Assembly (NCBI GenBank): GCA_963699055.1
Contig: CAVOTA010000004.1
Coordinates: 248,001-312,000 of the forward strand
DNA: 64,000 nt
From: Bog-756 sp963699055
GTDB taxonomy: Bacteria > Actinomycetota > Acidimicrobiia > Acidimicrobiales > RAAP-2
Reading direction: 5' to 3'
The notes beneath the pieces were generated by a model, which did no database searches, was not told the origin of the DNA, and saw only the letters and a list, made by a program, of their open reading frames with translations. The stretch's first letter is position 1. Each line of letters opens with the position of its first letter. Position numbers and translations under genes: made by a program. Shown one piece after another: positions 35,557-43,762 of this stretch.

Positions 35557-36978
35557 TCAGAACCGGTAGTAGATGAACGGGGCGACGCCCTGGGGGCCGA
35601 GCGTCGTGATGGCCAGGAGCACCAGCCCAAGTATGCCGCCCTGGACCACCGGGCGGAGGTCGGCGAAGCCGCGCTGGACCACGGCGAGCCAGTTGTCCGG
35701 TAGGTACTGACTGGCGATGCCGGCGACGATGGCCAGTGCGGCCAGCGGCGTGACCAGTGGCGACGCCCCCCAGCCGACGACCAGGCGCCACAGCATGGCG
35801 AAGGCGTCGCCGACCGTGTCGGCGCGGAAGAACAGCCAGCCCAGACACACCACCTGGAACGTCACGAAGCGTGCCCACGCCACCCGGGCCCGGCCCACCG
35901 GTTCGGGGGGCAGGCCGGCGGCGATCCGGGCGGACCGGCGGCGTCGACCGATGATCTGGCCGACCCCGTGGTAGCCGCCCCAGATGACGAACGTCCACGA
36001 GGCGCCGTGCCACAGACCGCCGAGCAGCATGGTGACGAGGATGTTGAACGAGACCCGGGCCTCGGACCCGCGGTTGCCGCCGAGGGGGATGTAGAGGTAG
36101 TCGCGCAGCCAGAACGAGAGGGTGATGTGCCAGCGGCGCCAGAAGTCCTGCAGGTCGATGGCCGTGTACGGGCGGCGGAAGTTGACCGGGAACCGGAAGC
36201 CCATCAGGAGCGCCAGTCCGATGGCGATGTCGGTGTAGCCGCTGAAGTCGGCGTAGATCTGGACGGCGTAGCCCCAGATGGCGAACAGGACCTCGAGCGC
36301 GGAGTGCTGGTGCGGGTCGGCGAACACCGGGTCGACCACGTACGTCGACAGGTAGGAGGACAGGACGACCTTCTTGGCCAGGCCGGCGGCGATCAGCCAG
36401 AACGCCTCCACGTAGTGGACGTCCTTCGGGTCGCGCATCGTGCGGATCTGGGGCAGCAGCTCGGTGCCGCGGACGATCGGCCCGGCGATCAGGTGGGGGA
36501 AGAAGGAGAGGTAGACCGTGACGTCGATCCCCCGCGCCGGCCGCAGCACCCCGTGGTAGATGTCGACCACGTAGCTGATCGCCATGAACGTGAAGAACGA
36601 GATGCCGACGGGCAGGGTGACGGCCAGCAGCGGAATCGGACGCCCGAATCCGATGGCATGGGTGAGGTTGTCGACGTTGACGGCGACGAAGCCGAAGTAC
36701 TTGAACCAGGCCAGCAGGCCGAGGAGCAGGGCCAACGTGACCCACAGCACGACCTTCCTGGCGGTGCCCGTCGCCGTGTGGACGGCACGGCCGCCGACGA
36801 AGGCGATGGCGGTGCAGCTGGCCAGGAGGAAGATGAACCGCCAGTCCCACCAGGCGTAGAACACGTAGCTGGCGAGCACCATGAACGCCTTCCAGGGACC
36901 CGCATACGGGACGAGGAGCCACTGCACCGTGAAGACCACGGCGAAGAAGATGGCGAAGTCGATGGTGGGAAAGAGCAC
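35557..36978 (-). CDS. MBOAT-family O-acyltransferase
   Basis: The 473-residue polytopic membrane protein is of the DltB/AlgI-like MBOAT group. AWFKYFGF, QIYADFSGYTDIAIGLALLMG and FRRPYTAIDLQDFWRRWHI are typical, and the catalytic histidine lies in LLGGLWHGASWTFV. These enzymes move acyl groups (often acetyl) across the membrane to an SGNH partner, here the downstream DUF459 gene two bases away. The likely outcome is O-acylation of a cell-surface polysaccharide. The start is GTG at 36978. Confidence 0.92.
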   Translation of the reverse strand: MLFPTIDFAIFFAVVFTVQWLLVPYAGPWKAFMVLASYVFYAWWDWRFIFLLASCTAIAFVGGRAVHTATGTARKVVLWVTLALLLGLLAWFKYFGFVAVNVDNLTHAIGFGRPIPLLAVTLPVGISFFTFMAISYVVDIYHGVLRPARGIDVTVYLSFFPHLIAGPIVRGTELLPQIRTMRDPKDVHYVEAFWLIAAGLAKKVVLSSYLSTYVVDPVFADPHQHSALEVLFAIWGYAVQIYADFSGYTDIAIGLALLMGFRFPVNFRRPYTAIDLQDFWRRWHITLSFWLRDYLYIPLGGNRGSEARVSFNILVTMLLGGLWHGASWTFVIWGGYHGVGQIIGRRRRSARIAAGLPPEPVGRARVAWARFVTFQVVCLGWLFFRADTVGDAFAMLWRLVVGWGASPLVTPLAALAIVAGIASQYLPDNWLAVVQRGFADLRPVVQGGILGLVLLAITTLGPQGVAPFIYYRF

Positions 36979-37291
36979 GTGTACTTCGTTCGGACAGGAG
37001 TGGGCGTGGTTCAGCGCCGGCCGGCGGCGATGCTGCGGACACTACCTGGTCACCTGTGGGGGCTCCGGGATCGCGCTCACGCTGCCCCGACGCGCCCGTC
37101 GCACTGCTCCGGCGCGGTACCCGGGGCGGGCCGCCGCATCCATGACGCGGGCCCGGACGCGGGACGCGGGGATGCCGGGTGCGGGCCCGGGCGCGGCACG
37201 ACCCGGGGCCGGACCCCGGGTCGTGACCGCTGCGGCATGCGGAGCCGGTGCCGGCCCCGAGGGGCAGGCGCCGGAGGGGCTCAGTCCCTGC
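36979..37291. other. Intergenic region between etfA and MBOAT gene
   Basis: The 313 bases hold no supported gene. The left half contains the 12-bp perfect hairpin at 37197-37225, a likely end for the leftward etfBA transcript. The right part, upstream of the MBOAT gene, should hold its promoter, but no clear -10/-35 pair was found. Confidence 0.5.
37197..37225 (-). terminator. Stem-loop terminator downstream of etfA
   Basis: CACGACCCGGGG and CCCCGGGTCGTG form a perfect 12-bp stem with a five-base loop (CCGGA), about 67 bases after the etfA stop. There is no T-tract, as for the I-shaped terminators suggested for actinobacteria. Confidence 0.55.
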
Positions 37292-38260
37292 TCAGCCCCG
37301 GGCCTGGATGGCCTCGATGAGCTTCGGGATCACCTTGTGGACGTCCCCCACGATGCCGAGGTCGGCGACCTGGAAGATCGGGGCGTCCTGGTCCTTGTTG
37401 ATGGCCACGATGTTCTTCGAGTTCTTCATGCCCACCATGTGCTGGGTGGCACCCGAGATCCCGCAGGCCATGTAGACGGTGGGCTTCACCGTCTTGCCGG
37501 TCTGGCCCACCTGGTGCGAGTAGGGCACCCAGCCGGCGTCCACGATGGCCCGGCTGGCGCCGGCGGCGCCGTGGAGCAGCCCGGCCAGCTGCTCGATCAT
37601 GGCGTACTGCTCCTTCTCGCCCAGGCCGCGGCCGCCCGAGACCACCACGTCGGCCTCGTCCAGCTTGGGTCCGGTCCGCTCCTCGACGTGGCGGGCCACG
37701 ATGCGGGCGGCGTTCGACGCACCGGTGTCGGGCGCCGGGGCGGCCACCACGGCCGCCGGGGCGCCGCCCGAGGGCTCGGCGGCAAAGGACTTGGCCCGGA
37801 TCACGAAGATGCCGGGACCCTCGCCGGTGAAGCGGGCGGTGAGGATCTCCGCTCCGCCGAAGATGGCGTGCTGGCTCACGAGCCCGCCGTCGGCCGCGGT
37901 GAGGTCGACCACGTTGGTGAGGACGGGGCGGTCCAGCTTGACCGACAGACGGCCGGCGATGTCGCGGCCGTCGTAGGTGGCGGGGAACAGGACGGCGTCC
38001 GGTCCGGCGCCGCCGGTGACCGCAGCGGCGATCGACGCGGCCACGGGTGCGCCCGGAAGCGCGCCACCGAGGTCGCCGACGTCGTGGACGGTGGTGGCCC
38101 CGTACTCGCCGAGGGTGCCGGCGGCGGAGGCGCCGTCGCCCCAGACGACGGTCTCGACGGAGTCGGCCAACGTGCGGGCGTGGCTGACGAGCTCGAGGGA
38201 GGTGGTGGTGGGCGCGCCGTCGACGACTTCGACGACGACCCAGATCTTGGCGATGGACAT
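37292..38260 (-). CDS. etfA: Electron transfer flavoprotein alpha subunit
   Basis: The 322-residue FAD-binding subunit of ETF accepts electrons from acyl-CoA and other dehydrogenases. The N-terminal alpha/beta domain precedes the conserved FAD domain: VSGGRGLGEKE, DAGWVPYSHQVGQTGKTVKP, YMACGISGATQHMVGMKNSK and AINKDQDAPIFQVADLGIVGD. These are all present at the expected spacing. It lies 23 bases downstream of etfB in the same leftward operon, with a hairpin terminator behind it. Confidence 0.97.
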   Translation of the reverse strand: MSIAKIWVVVEVVDGAPTTTSLELVSHARTLADSVETVVWGDGASAAGTLGEYGATTVHDVGDLGGALPGAPVAASIAAAVTGGAGPDAVLFPATYDGRDIAGRLSVKLDRPVLTNVVDLTAADGGLVSQHAIFGGAEILTARFTGEGPGIFVIRAKSFAAEPSGGAPAAVVAAPAPDTGASNAARIVARHVEERTGPKLDEADVVVSGGRGLGEKEQYAMIEQLAGLLHGAAGASRAIVDAGWVPYSHQVGQTGKTVKPTVYMACGISGATQHMVGMKNSKNIVAINKDQDAPIFQVADLGIVGDVHKVIPKLIEAIQARG

Positions 38261-38283
38261 GTGCGTGTTCTCCTGTACCGGCC

Positions 38284-39063
38284 CTAGAGGACCTTCAGCT
38301 GCTCGAGGAACTCGATCACCCGGAGGTGACCCTCGCCCTCGTCGACGACGAGCTCACCGGCGGCCCGGGCCTCGGCCGGGGTGACGTCGGTGATCTCCTG
38401 GCGGGCACCGGCGGCGCCGACCTGGCCGGCATCGATGCCGAGGTCGGCCACGGTGAGGTTCTCGACCGGCTTCGACTTGGCGGCCATGATCCCCTTGAAG
38501 GACGGGTAGCGGGGCTCGACGACACCGGCGGTGACGGTGACCACGGCGGGCAGCGGGCACTCGACCTCGTCGTAGCCGGCCTCGGTCTGACGCTCGACCT
38601 TGACCGAGGAGCCGGTCACCTCGACCTTCTTGGCGAAGGTGACCGAGGGGAGGCCGAGGATCTCGGCGATCTGGACCGGGGTGGTGCCGGTGTAGCCGTC
38701 GGACGACTCGGTGGCGGCCAGGATGAGGTCGGGCTCGGCCCGCTTGATGGCGGCGGCGAGCACCTTGGCCGTGCCGAGGGCGTCGGTGCCGGCCAGGACC
38801 GGGTCGCTCACCAGGATGGCCTTGGCGGCACCCATGGCCAGCGCCGTGCGCAGGCCGGAGACCTCACCGTTGGGGGCCATCGAGACCAGGGTCACCTCAC
38901 CCCCGCCGGCGGCATCGGCGAGCTGCAGGGCCATCTCGACGCCGTAGGCGTCGGAATCGTCCAGGATGAGCTTTCCGTCACGGACAAGGGTCTTGGATCC
39001 CGGGTCGAGCGCCGGCGGGGCGGCGGGGTCCGGGATCTGCTTTACACAGACGACGACGTTCAT
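38284..39063 (-). CDS. etfB: Electron transfer flavoprotein beta subunit
   Basis: The 259-residue AMP-binding subunit of the heterodimeric ETF begins with MNVVVCVKQIPDP, typical of EtfB. ILDDSDAYGVEMALQL and DALGTAKVLAAAIK follow. The signature ESSDGYTGTTPVQIAEIL holds the AMP/flavin region. The ATG at 39063 is used; the upstream extension is Arg/Gln-rich and unsupported. It is cotranscribed with etfA. Confidence 0.97.
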   Translation of the reverse strand: MNVVVCVKQIPDPAAPPALDPGSKTLVRDGKLILDDSDAYGVEMALQLADAAGGGEVTLVSMAPNGEVSGLRTALAMGAAKAILVSDPVLAGTDALGTAKVLAAAIKRAEPDLILAATESSDGYTGTTPVQIAEILGLPSVTFAKKVEVTGSSVKVERQTEAGYDEVECPLPAVVTVTAGVVEPRYPSFKGIMAAKSKPVENLTVADLGIDAGQVGAAGARQEITDVTPAEARAAGELVVDEGEGHLRVIEFLEQLKVL

Positions 39064-39190
39064 AGTCGTGCATTGTTGACGAAAACCGACCCGTTCGACC
39101 AATCGGGGCGGTGTCCCTGCTCAGGACGTGCCTGGTCGCGGGCCCGTGACCCGGCGGCGGGACCGGTCGGCTCCCCCGGGACCCGTCGCG

Positions 39191-39892
39191 TCAGACGGCG
39201 TCGACCGCCAGGCGGGCCATGGCCACGTCGTCGGTGACCACCGTGTCCACTCCGGCGGCGAGCACCGTGGCCAGCACCGACGGGTCCGCCACCGTCCAGG
39301 CGGCCACGGCCAGTCCGGCGCCGTGGGCGGCGGCCACCGTCTCCGGGGTCACCAGGCCGATCGGCAGGTGGACGGCGGCGCAGCCGAGGTCCACCGCACC
39401 GGTGATCGCCGTGTCGGGGTCGAAGGCGGTGACCACCAGGAGCCCGGTCCGCAGGTCGGAGGCGGCCCGCACGGCGGCGAGCGCCCCCGGCCAGAACGAC
39501 GACACGATGACGGACTCCCCGGAGCCGGCGCCGGCCACCAGGTCGACCACGGCGGCCGCGCACCGGTCGACGGGGTCGAAGGCCGGCTCGGTCGGGAGGT
39601 TCTTGACCTCGATGTTCACCACCAGGCCGGCGCAGGAGGCCAGCGCCTCGTCGAGCAGTGGCACGTGTGGGGGGAGGTCGGCGGCGGCCAGTTCGTGGAC
39701 GGGGCCGACCCCGTCGATCACCGGGTCGTGGTGCACCGCCAGCGCACCGTCGGCGGTCAGCCGGACGTCGAGCTCCACCCCGTCGGCACCCAGTGACCGG
39801 GCCCGGTCGAAGGCCGCCACCGTGTTCTCCCGGATGCCGGTGGTCGGGTCGGGGCTGCCCCGGTGCGCCTGTACCGCTGTCGGTCCGCTCAC
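39191..39892 (-). CDS. Glycerophosphodiester phosphodiesterase
   Basis: The 233-residue TIM-barrel enzyme hydrolyses glycerophosphodiesters to sn-glycerol 3-phosphate and an alcohol. The catalytic histidine lies in VQAHRGSPD. The metal ligands lie in GADGVELDVRLTADGALAVHHDP, which contains the second histidine, and EVKNLP provides a further glutamate. The GTG at 39892 is preferred over an upstream TTG because GGGAGGAG precedes it at good spacing. No signal peptide is seen, so it is probably cytosolic. It is divergent from whiB1. Confidence 0.92.
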   Translation of the reverse strand: MSGPTAVQAHRGSPDPTTGIRENTVAAFDRARSLGADGVELDVRLTADGALAVHHDPVIDGVGPVHELAAADLPPHVPLLDEALASCAGLVVNIEVKNLPTEPAFDPVDRCAAAVVDLVAGAGSGESVIVSSFWPGALAAVRAASDLRTGLLVVTAFDPDTAITGAVDLGCAAVHLPIGLVTPETVAAAHGAGLAVAAWTVADPSVLATVLAAGVDTVVTDDVAMARLAVDAV

Positions 39893-39969
39893 GCTTCGCG
39901 CTCCTCCCAACACCTGACGCGACAAAGGTGGATTTGTGTCAAATCCCTCGTCGGAGGCCCCAAAAGTGC

Positions 39970-39998
39970 TTGCAAGGGTGGGGGCCGCTGGATACTGT
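39970..39998 (+). promoter_or_regulatory. Candidate sigma70-type promoter upstream of whiB1
   Basis: TTGCAA (39970-39975) and TACTGT (39993-39998) are separated by 17 bases, matching -35/-10 spacing on the plus strand. Transcription would begin about 90 bases before the whiB1 GTG and place the CRP palindrome inside the leader. Another promoter nearer the gene is also possible. Confidence 0.4.
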
Positions 39999-40044
39999 AG
40001 TGAACGAACCCTGAACAGCCGGTGACATACTCAGCGCCGAGCTA

Positions 40045-40060
40045 TGTGAAACAAATCACA
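40045..40060 (+). promoter_or_regulatory. CRP/FNR-type operator, perfect palindrome
   Basis: TGTGA-AACAAA-TCACA is an exact match to the CRP-type consensus TGTGA-N6-TCACA. It lies 38 bases before the whiB1 start, in an AT-richer patch of this GC-rich DNA. Established knowledge: M. tuberculosis whiB1 is a direct target of the cAMP receptor protein Rv3676, whose site has this consensus. Confidence 0.75.
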
Positions 40061-40097
40061 AGTGGGTAACTCGGACTGACGATGTGGAGGAATCAGC

Positions 40098-40388
40098 GTG
40101 GCCCTCATGTGGAATCGCACGGTCGAATGGGACGAAGGCGACTGGCGCCAGTTCGCCGCCTGCCGCAGCACCGAGCCCGATCTGTTCTTCCCCATCGGCA
40201 CCACCGGGCCGGCGGTGGACCAGATCGAGTCGGCCAAGCGGGTGTGCCGGAGTTGCGAGGTACAGGAGACCTGCCTTGATTTCGCCCTGGCCACGAACCA
40301 GGAGTCGGGTGTGTGGGGGGCGACCTCCGAGGAGGAGCGCCGCAAGCTCCGCAAGGCCTGGCTGGCCGCCCGTCGCCGGGCCTCCTGA
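40098..40388 (+). CDS. whiB1: WhiB-family iron-sulfur regulator (WhiB1-like)
   Basis: The 96-residue protein has the four cluster cysteines at C22, C50, C53 and C59 (C, C-x2-C, C), and GVWGATSEEERRKLRKAW, the G(V/I)WG turn and basic tail that contact sigma factor and DNA. WRQFAACRSTEPDLFFP is typical of WhiB1, an essential nitric-oxide-sensing regulator in mycobacteria. The GTG at 40098 follows GGAGG with a seven-base spacer. The neighbouring pdtaS gene on the opposite strand reproduces the mycobacterial whiB1-pdtaS arrangement. Confidence 0.95.
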   Translation: MALMWNRTVEWDEGDWRQFAACRSTEPDLFFPIGTTGPAVDQIESAKRVCRSCEVQETCLDFALATNQESGVWGATSEEERRKLRKAWLAARRRAS

Positions 40389-40439
40389 GCCCGGCCGCCA
40401 CCCGACCGTCGGCTCCGACCGGGCGGTCGACGGAACCGG

Positions 40440-42002
40440 CTACTGACCGATCGGCTGCGGCTCCCTCGCCTGGAGTTCGATCGAGACCAGCGTGCCCGTC
40501 TCCCCCGCGCCGTCGGCGGCCCGGTTGTGCATGGTGATGGTGCCGTCGAGCTGGCTCCGCACGAGGTCCCTGACGATGGACAGCCCGAGGCTCTGCGTGT
40601 CGTCGATGTCGAAACCCTCGGGCAGGCCGGACCCGTCGTCGATGACGTCGACCCGCAGGAGTCCGCCCTCGGCCTGCAGATCGACCCGGATGGTGCCCGT
40701 GTGGTCGTGGTCGGCGTGGTGGTCGGCGTGGTGGACGGCGTGGTGGTCGGCGTCACCGTCGCCTTCGGACTCGAAGTCGAGGAAGGCGTGCTCGATGGCG
40801 TTCTGCACCAGCTCGGCGAGCACCACGGCCAGCGGTGTCGCCACGTCGGCCGGCACCTCGCCCAGGCCCCCGGTGACCTCGAAGGTCAGGTGCCGGGAGA
40901 CGACGGAGTCCTTGGCCATGCGCAGCAGCGAGGTCACGATCTCGTCGAAGGGCACCTGGTCGCTCGGCTCGCGGGAGAGGATCTCGTGGACGATGGCGAT
41001 CGACCGGACCCGGCGCTCCGCCTCGAACAGCGCCACCCGCCCGCCGCCCGGGGGCAGCCGGCGCGCCTGGAGCCGCAGCAGCGCCGAAATGGTCTGCAGG
41101 TTGTTCTTCACCCGGTGGTGCACCTCGCGGATCGCCGCGTCCTTCGACAGGAGCAGGCGGTCGAGGCGGCGCACGTCGGTGACGTCGCGCATGAGGACGA
41201 TGCACCCGGTGACATCGTCCGACTGGATGAGCGGGATGCAGTGCAGCAGCACGGTCACGTCCGGTCGCCGCTCGACCTCCTCCACCACGGGCAGGGCCGA
41301 GGCGAGCGCCCACTCGATGGCCGACTCCTCGATCCCCAGGTCGGTGAGCCGACGTCCCTCGATCTGTGAGTACATCCCCATGCGGTGCAGGGCGTTGGTG
41401 GCATTCGGCGACGCGTACCGGACCCGCCCCTCCTCGTCCACCAGGACGACACCGTCGCCGACGCGGGGCGCCTCCTCGGTGGCCACCTCCTCACTGGGGA
41501 ACGGGAACGTCCCCTCGGCAAGCATGACGGCGAAGCGGTTGAAGACGTCCCGGTAGGTGCGCTCCAGGTGGCCCGGCCGCCGCCCCGCCCCGGCGGACAT
41601 CCGGGCCAGCACGGCCACCACCTCACCCTTGCACCGCACCGGGATGCACTGGAGCCGGGCCGGCTCGGCGCCGGGCTCGAGCGCCATCTCCCCCCGGGAC
41701 GACTCCCCGGACCCGAAGGTCTCCACCACGAGGGGCCACGCGTCGGCATCGACCGTCTGACCGACGAGGTCGTGCTCGACCACCGTGGAGCTGTTCGACG
41801 GGCGCATCTGCCCGAGGATGACCAGCTCCTGGCCTCCCGGCCGGGGTTCGGCGGGGTCGGGAGCCATCGGAGCCATCAGCACGAGGTCCGAGAACGACAG
41901 GTCGGCCAGGATCCCCCACGTCCCGAGCAGGCGCTGCAGGTGGGCGAGCTGGTCGTCGCCCAGGTTGGTGCGTTCGAAGGCGAGTTCGGCCGGGGTCGCC
42001 AC
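40440..42002 (-). CDS. pdtaS: Two-component sensor histidine kinase PdtaS
   Basis: This 520-residue soluble kinase, in mycobacteria partnered by the RNA-binding antiterminator PdtaR, has an N-terminal GAF-like domain (about residues 20-170), then a PAS domain (about 185-290), the HisKA_2-type dimerisation helix AIREVHHRVKNNLQTISALL with the phospho-accepting histidine, and an HATPase domain (LAELVQNAIEHAF, DVIDDGSGLPEGF, SLGLSIVRDLV). It carries a His/Asp-rich insertion near residues 412-435 between the N and G boxes of the ATPase. It begins two bases after the PHP gene stop and converges on whiB1. Confidence 0.93.
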   Translation of the reverse strand: MATPAELAFERTNLGDDQLAHLQRLLGTWGILADLSFSDLVLMAPMAPDPAEPRPGGQELVILGQMRPSNSSTVVEHDLVGQTVDADAWPLVVETFGSGESSRGEMALEPGAEPARLQCIPVRCKGEVVAVLARMSAGAGRRPGHLERTYRDVFNRFAVMLAEGTFPFPSEEVATEEAPRVGDGVVLVDEEGRVRYASPNATNALHRMGMYSQIEGRRLTDLGIEESAIEWALASALPVVEEVERRPDVTVLLHCIPLIQSDDVTGCIVLMRDVTDVRRLDRLLLSKDAAIREVHHRVKNNLQTISALLRLQARRLPPGGGRVALFEAERRVRSIAIVHEILSREPSDQVPFDEIVTSLLRMAKDSVVSRHLTFEVTGGLGEVPADVATPLAVVLAELVQNAIEHAFLDFESEGDGDADHHAVHHADHHADHDHTGTIRVDLQAEGGLLRVDVIDDGSGLPEGFDIDDTQSLGLSIVRDLVRSQLDGTITMHNRAADGAGETGTLVSIELQAREPQPIGQ

Positions 42003-42004
42003 GG

Positions 42005-42958
42005 TCAGCCCCCCGCCGTTCCCGGTCGGCCGGCCGGCGTCGGCCCGGCCGCCGCCTCCACCGGCGCCCGGTCGGCGGACCCGGTGGCGGGCGCCACGGC
42101 CAGGTCCCGCGGGACGCGCTGGCGGTAGCCGCGCAGCTCGGTCACCCCGGCCGCGGTCAGCAGGCCCCGCAGGTCATCGGCGCGCTCGGCCACGTCCGGC
42201 AGTGTATGGGCGTCCGACGCGGTGGTGAGGGGTACGCCCTGGGCGACGAACCGGCGCAGCAGCGGTGGGGCCGGGTACTCCTCCCCCACCGGCTTCCGCC
42301 ACCCCGCCGAGGACAGCTCGGCCGCCATGCCCGACCGCACGGCCGCCTCGGTGATCCGGTCGTAGAACTCGTCGGGCACCGAGGGGACCCGGCCGGTGAT
42401 CTTCACCAGGTCGGGGTGGGCGAGCACGTCGCACACGCCGGAGGCCGCCAGCTCCTCGATCGCTCGGGTGTACTCGTCCCACACCTGGTCGATGACCCGG
42501 TGGTCCCACTCGGCCAGCACCTGCGGGTCGGACAGCACGTCGAAGCGCCAGGTGCCCAGCCAGTGCACGGAGCCGAGCAGCACGTCGAAGGGGTAGCCGT
42601 CGAGCAGGTCGGCGACGTCCTCCATGCGGTCCTGGTAGTAGTCGACCTCGAGACCGAGCACGACCGGCAGGCCTGCCGCCTTGACCGCCTCCACCACCTC
42701 CACGTAGTCGTCGAGGTCCACCCGGGCGTGGTGGTCCCAGTAGGCGGCCATTCCGGGTCGGAGGGCGTCGCCGGGCAGGTCGTCCCAGAAGCCGCCCAGG
42801 CGGTCCTTGGCCTGGGTGAACCGGAAGAGGTGCTCGGTCACGGCGATCTCGGTGATCCCCCGGGACTCGGCCAGCTCGCAGTACGCGGCCACCTGCTCGA
42901 CGGTGGTCTGGGCGTCGCTCTGGCTGTGGGGCCACAGGTGGAGGTGGTAGTCGAGCAC
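42005..42958 (-). CDS. PHP-domain phosphatase, histidinol-phosphatase-like
   Basis: The 317-residue protein has the four PHP motifs of the HisJ/DNA-polymerase-X type: LDYHLHLWPH at the N terminus, TEHLFRF, GLEVDYYQDR and GSVHWLGTWRFD, with AHPDLVK and the final SDAHTLPDV supplying metal ligands. Histidinol-phosphate hydrolysis is the usual role of this length class, but no other his gene is nearby. The GTG at 42958 removes a basic, Pro-rich upstream extension. It is likely cotranscribed with pdtaS, which begins two bases downstream. Confidence 0.82.
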   Translation of the reverse strand: MLDYHLHLWPHSQSDAQTTVEQVAAYCELAESRGITEIAVTEHLFRFTQAKDRLGGFWDDLPGDALRPGMAAYWDHHARVDLDDYVEVVEAVKAAGLPVVLGLEVDYYQDRMEDVADLLDGYPFDVLLGSVHWLGTWRFDVLSDPQVLAEWDHRVIDQVWDEYTRAIEELAASGVCDVLAHPDLVKITGRVPSVPDEFYDRITEAAVRSGMAAELSSAGWRKPVGEEYPAPPLLRRFVAQGVPLTTASDAHTLPDVAERADDLRGLLTAAGVTELRGYRQRVPRDLAVAPATGSADRAPVEAAAGPTPAGRPGTAGG

Positions 42959-43061
42959 GCTGGCGTCAGGTCCTTTCGGGTCCGGCACGGTGGCCGGGCG
43001 GTGTCGGCGGTGGGGGGATGCGGTCGGTGGGAGGGTGTCGGCGGGTGCGGGCGGGGCGGCC

Positions 43062-43706
43062 TCAGTCGGCCCTGCGGACCAGGGTGACGCCGTCGCGCAC
43101 CGTGGTCTGGACGACCACCACCCGGGGGTCCGCGGCAACGAAGTCGTTGAACTCGCGCAACGCCACCGTGTCGGCGGAGGTGTCGGCCTGGTCGAGGACC
43201 TGGCCGGACCACAGGGTGTTGTCGGCCACGATCAGCCCCCGGGGGGCCAGCTTCGGGAGCACGGCCTCGTAGTAGGCCCGGTAGCCGGCCTTGTCGGCGT
43301 CCACGAACACGAGGTCGAACGGGCCGGGCAAGGTGGCGATGGTGTCGATCGCCGGGCCCTCGACCACCTCGATCCGGTCGGCGTACGGGCTGGCGGCGAT
43401 GTGGCGCCGGGCGAAGGCGGCGTGCACGGGCGAGAGCTCGCACGTGGTGATCCGACCGCCGGGGGCGAGTCCCGCCGCCATGGCGAGCGCCGAGTAGCCG
43501 CCGAAGGTGCCGATCTCGAGCACGGAGGTGGCGGACACGGCGAAGACCAGCGTCTCGAGGAACCGACCCTCCAGCCGGCCCACCATCATGCCCGGACCGT
43601 CGAGGGTGACGAGCAGCTCGGCGGCGAGCGCCTCCAGGTGCTCGGGCGGAGCGGTGGTGTGCTCCGTCGCGTAGGCCTCCAGGGCGGGGTCGACGATGTC
43701 GGTCAC
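43062..43706 (-). CDS. SAM-dependent O-methyltransferase (CCoAOMT/COMT family 3)
   Basis: The 214-residue class I methyltransferase has the SAM motif SVLEIGTFGGYSALAMA, the acidic residue in TTCELSP, the metal-binding FVDADKAGYRAYYE, and the D-N pair VADNTLWSGQV typical of the cation-dependent catechol-type O-methyltransferase family. Actinobacterial members methylate small phenolics or remain uncharacterised. The substrate cannot be read from context. It lies upstream of the PHP gene on the same strand with a gap of about 100 bases. Confidence 0.88.
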   Translation of the reverse strand: MTDIVDPALEAYATEHTTAPPEHLEALAAELLVTLDGPGMMVGRLEGRFLETLVFAVSATSVLEIGTFGGYSALAMAAGLAPGGRITTCELSPVHAAFARRHIAASPYADRIEVVEGPAIDTIATLPGPFDLVFVDADKAGYRAYYEAVLPKLAPRGLIVADNTLWSGQVLDQADTSADTVALREFNDFVAADPRVVVVQTTVRDGVTLVRRAD

Positions 43707-43762
43707 CCCAGCATCGTACGGCCACCGGGCACGCGCCGGTACCCGGCGCCGGCCCGGTCCGC

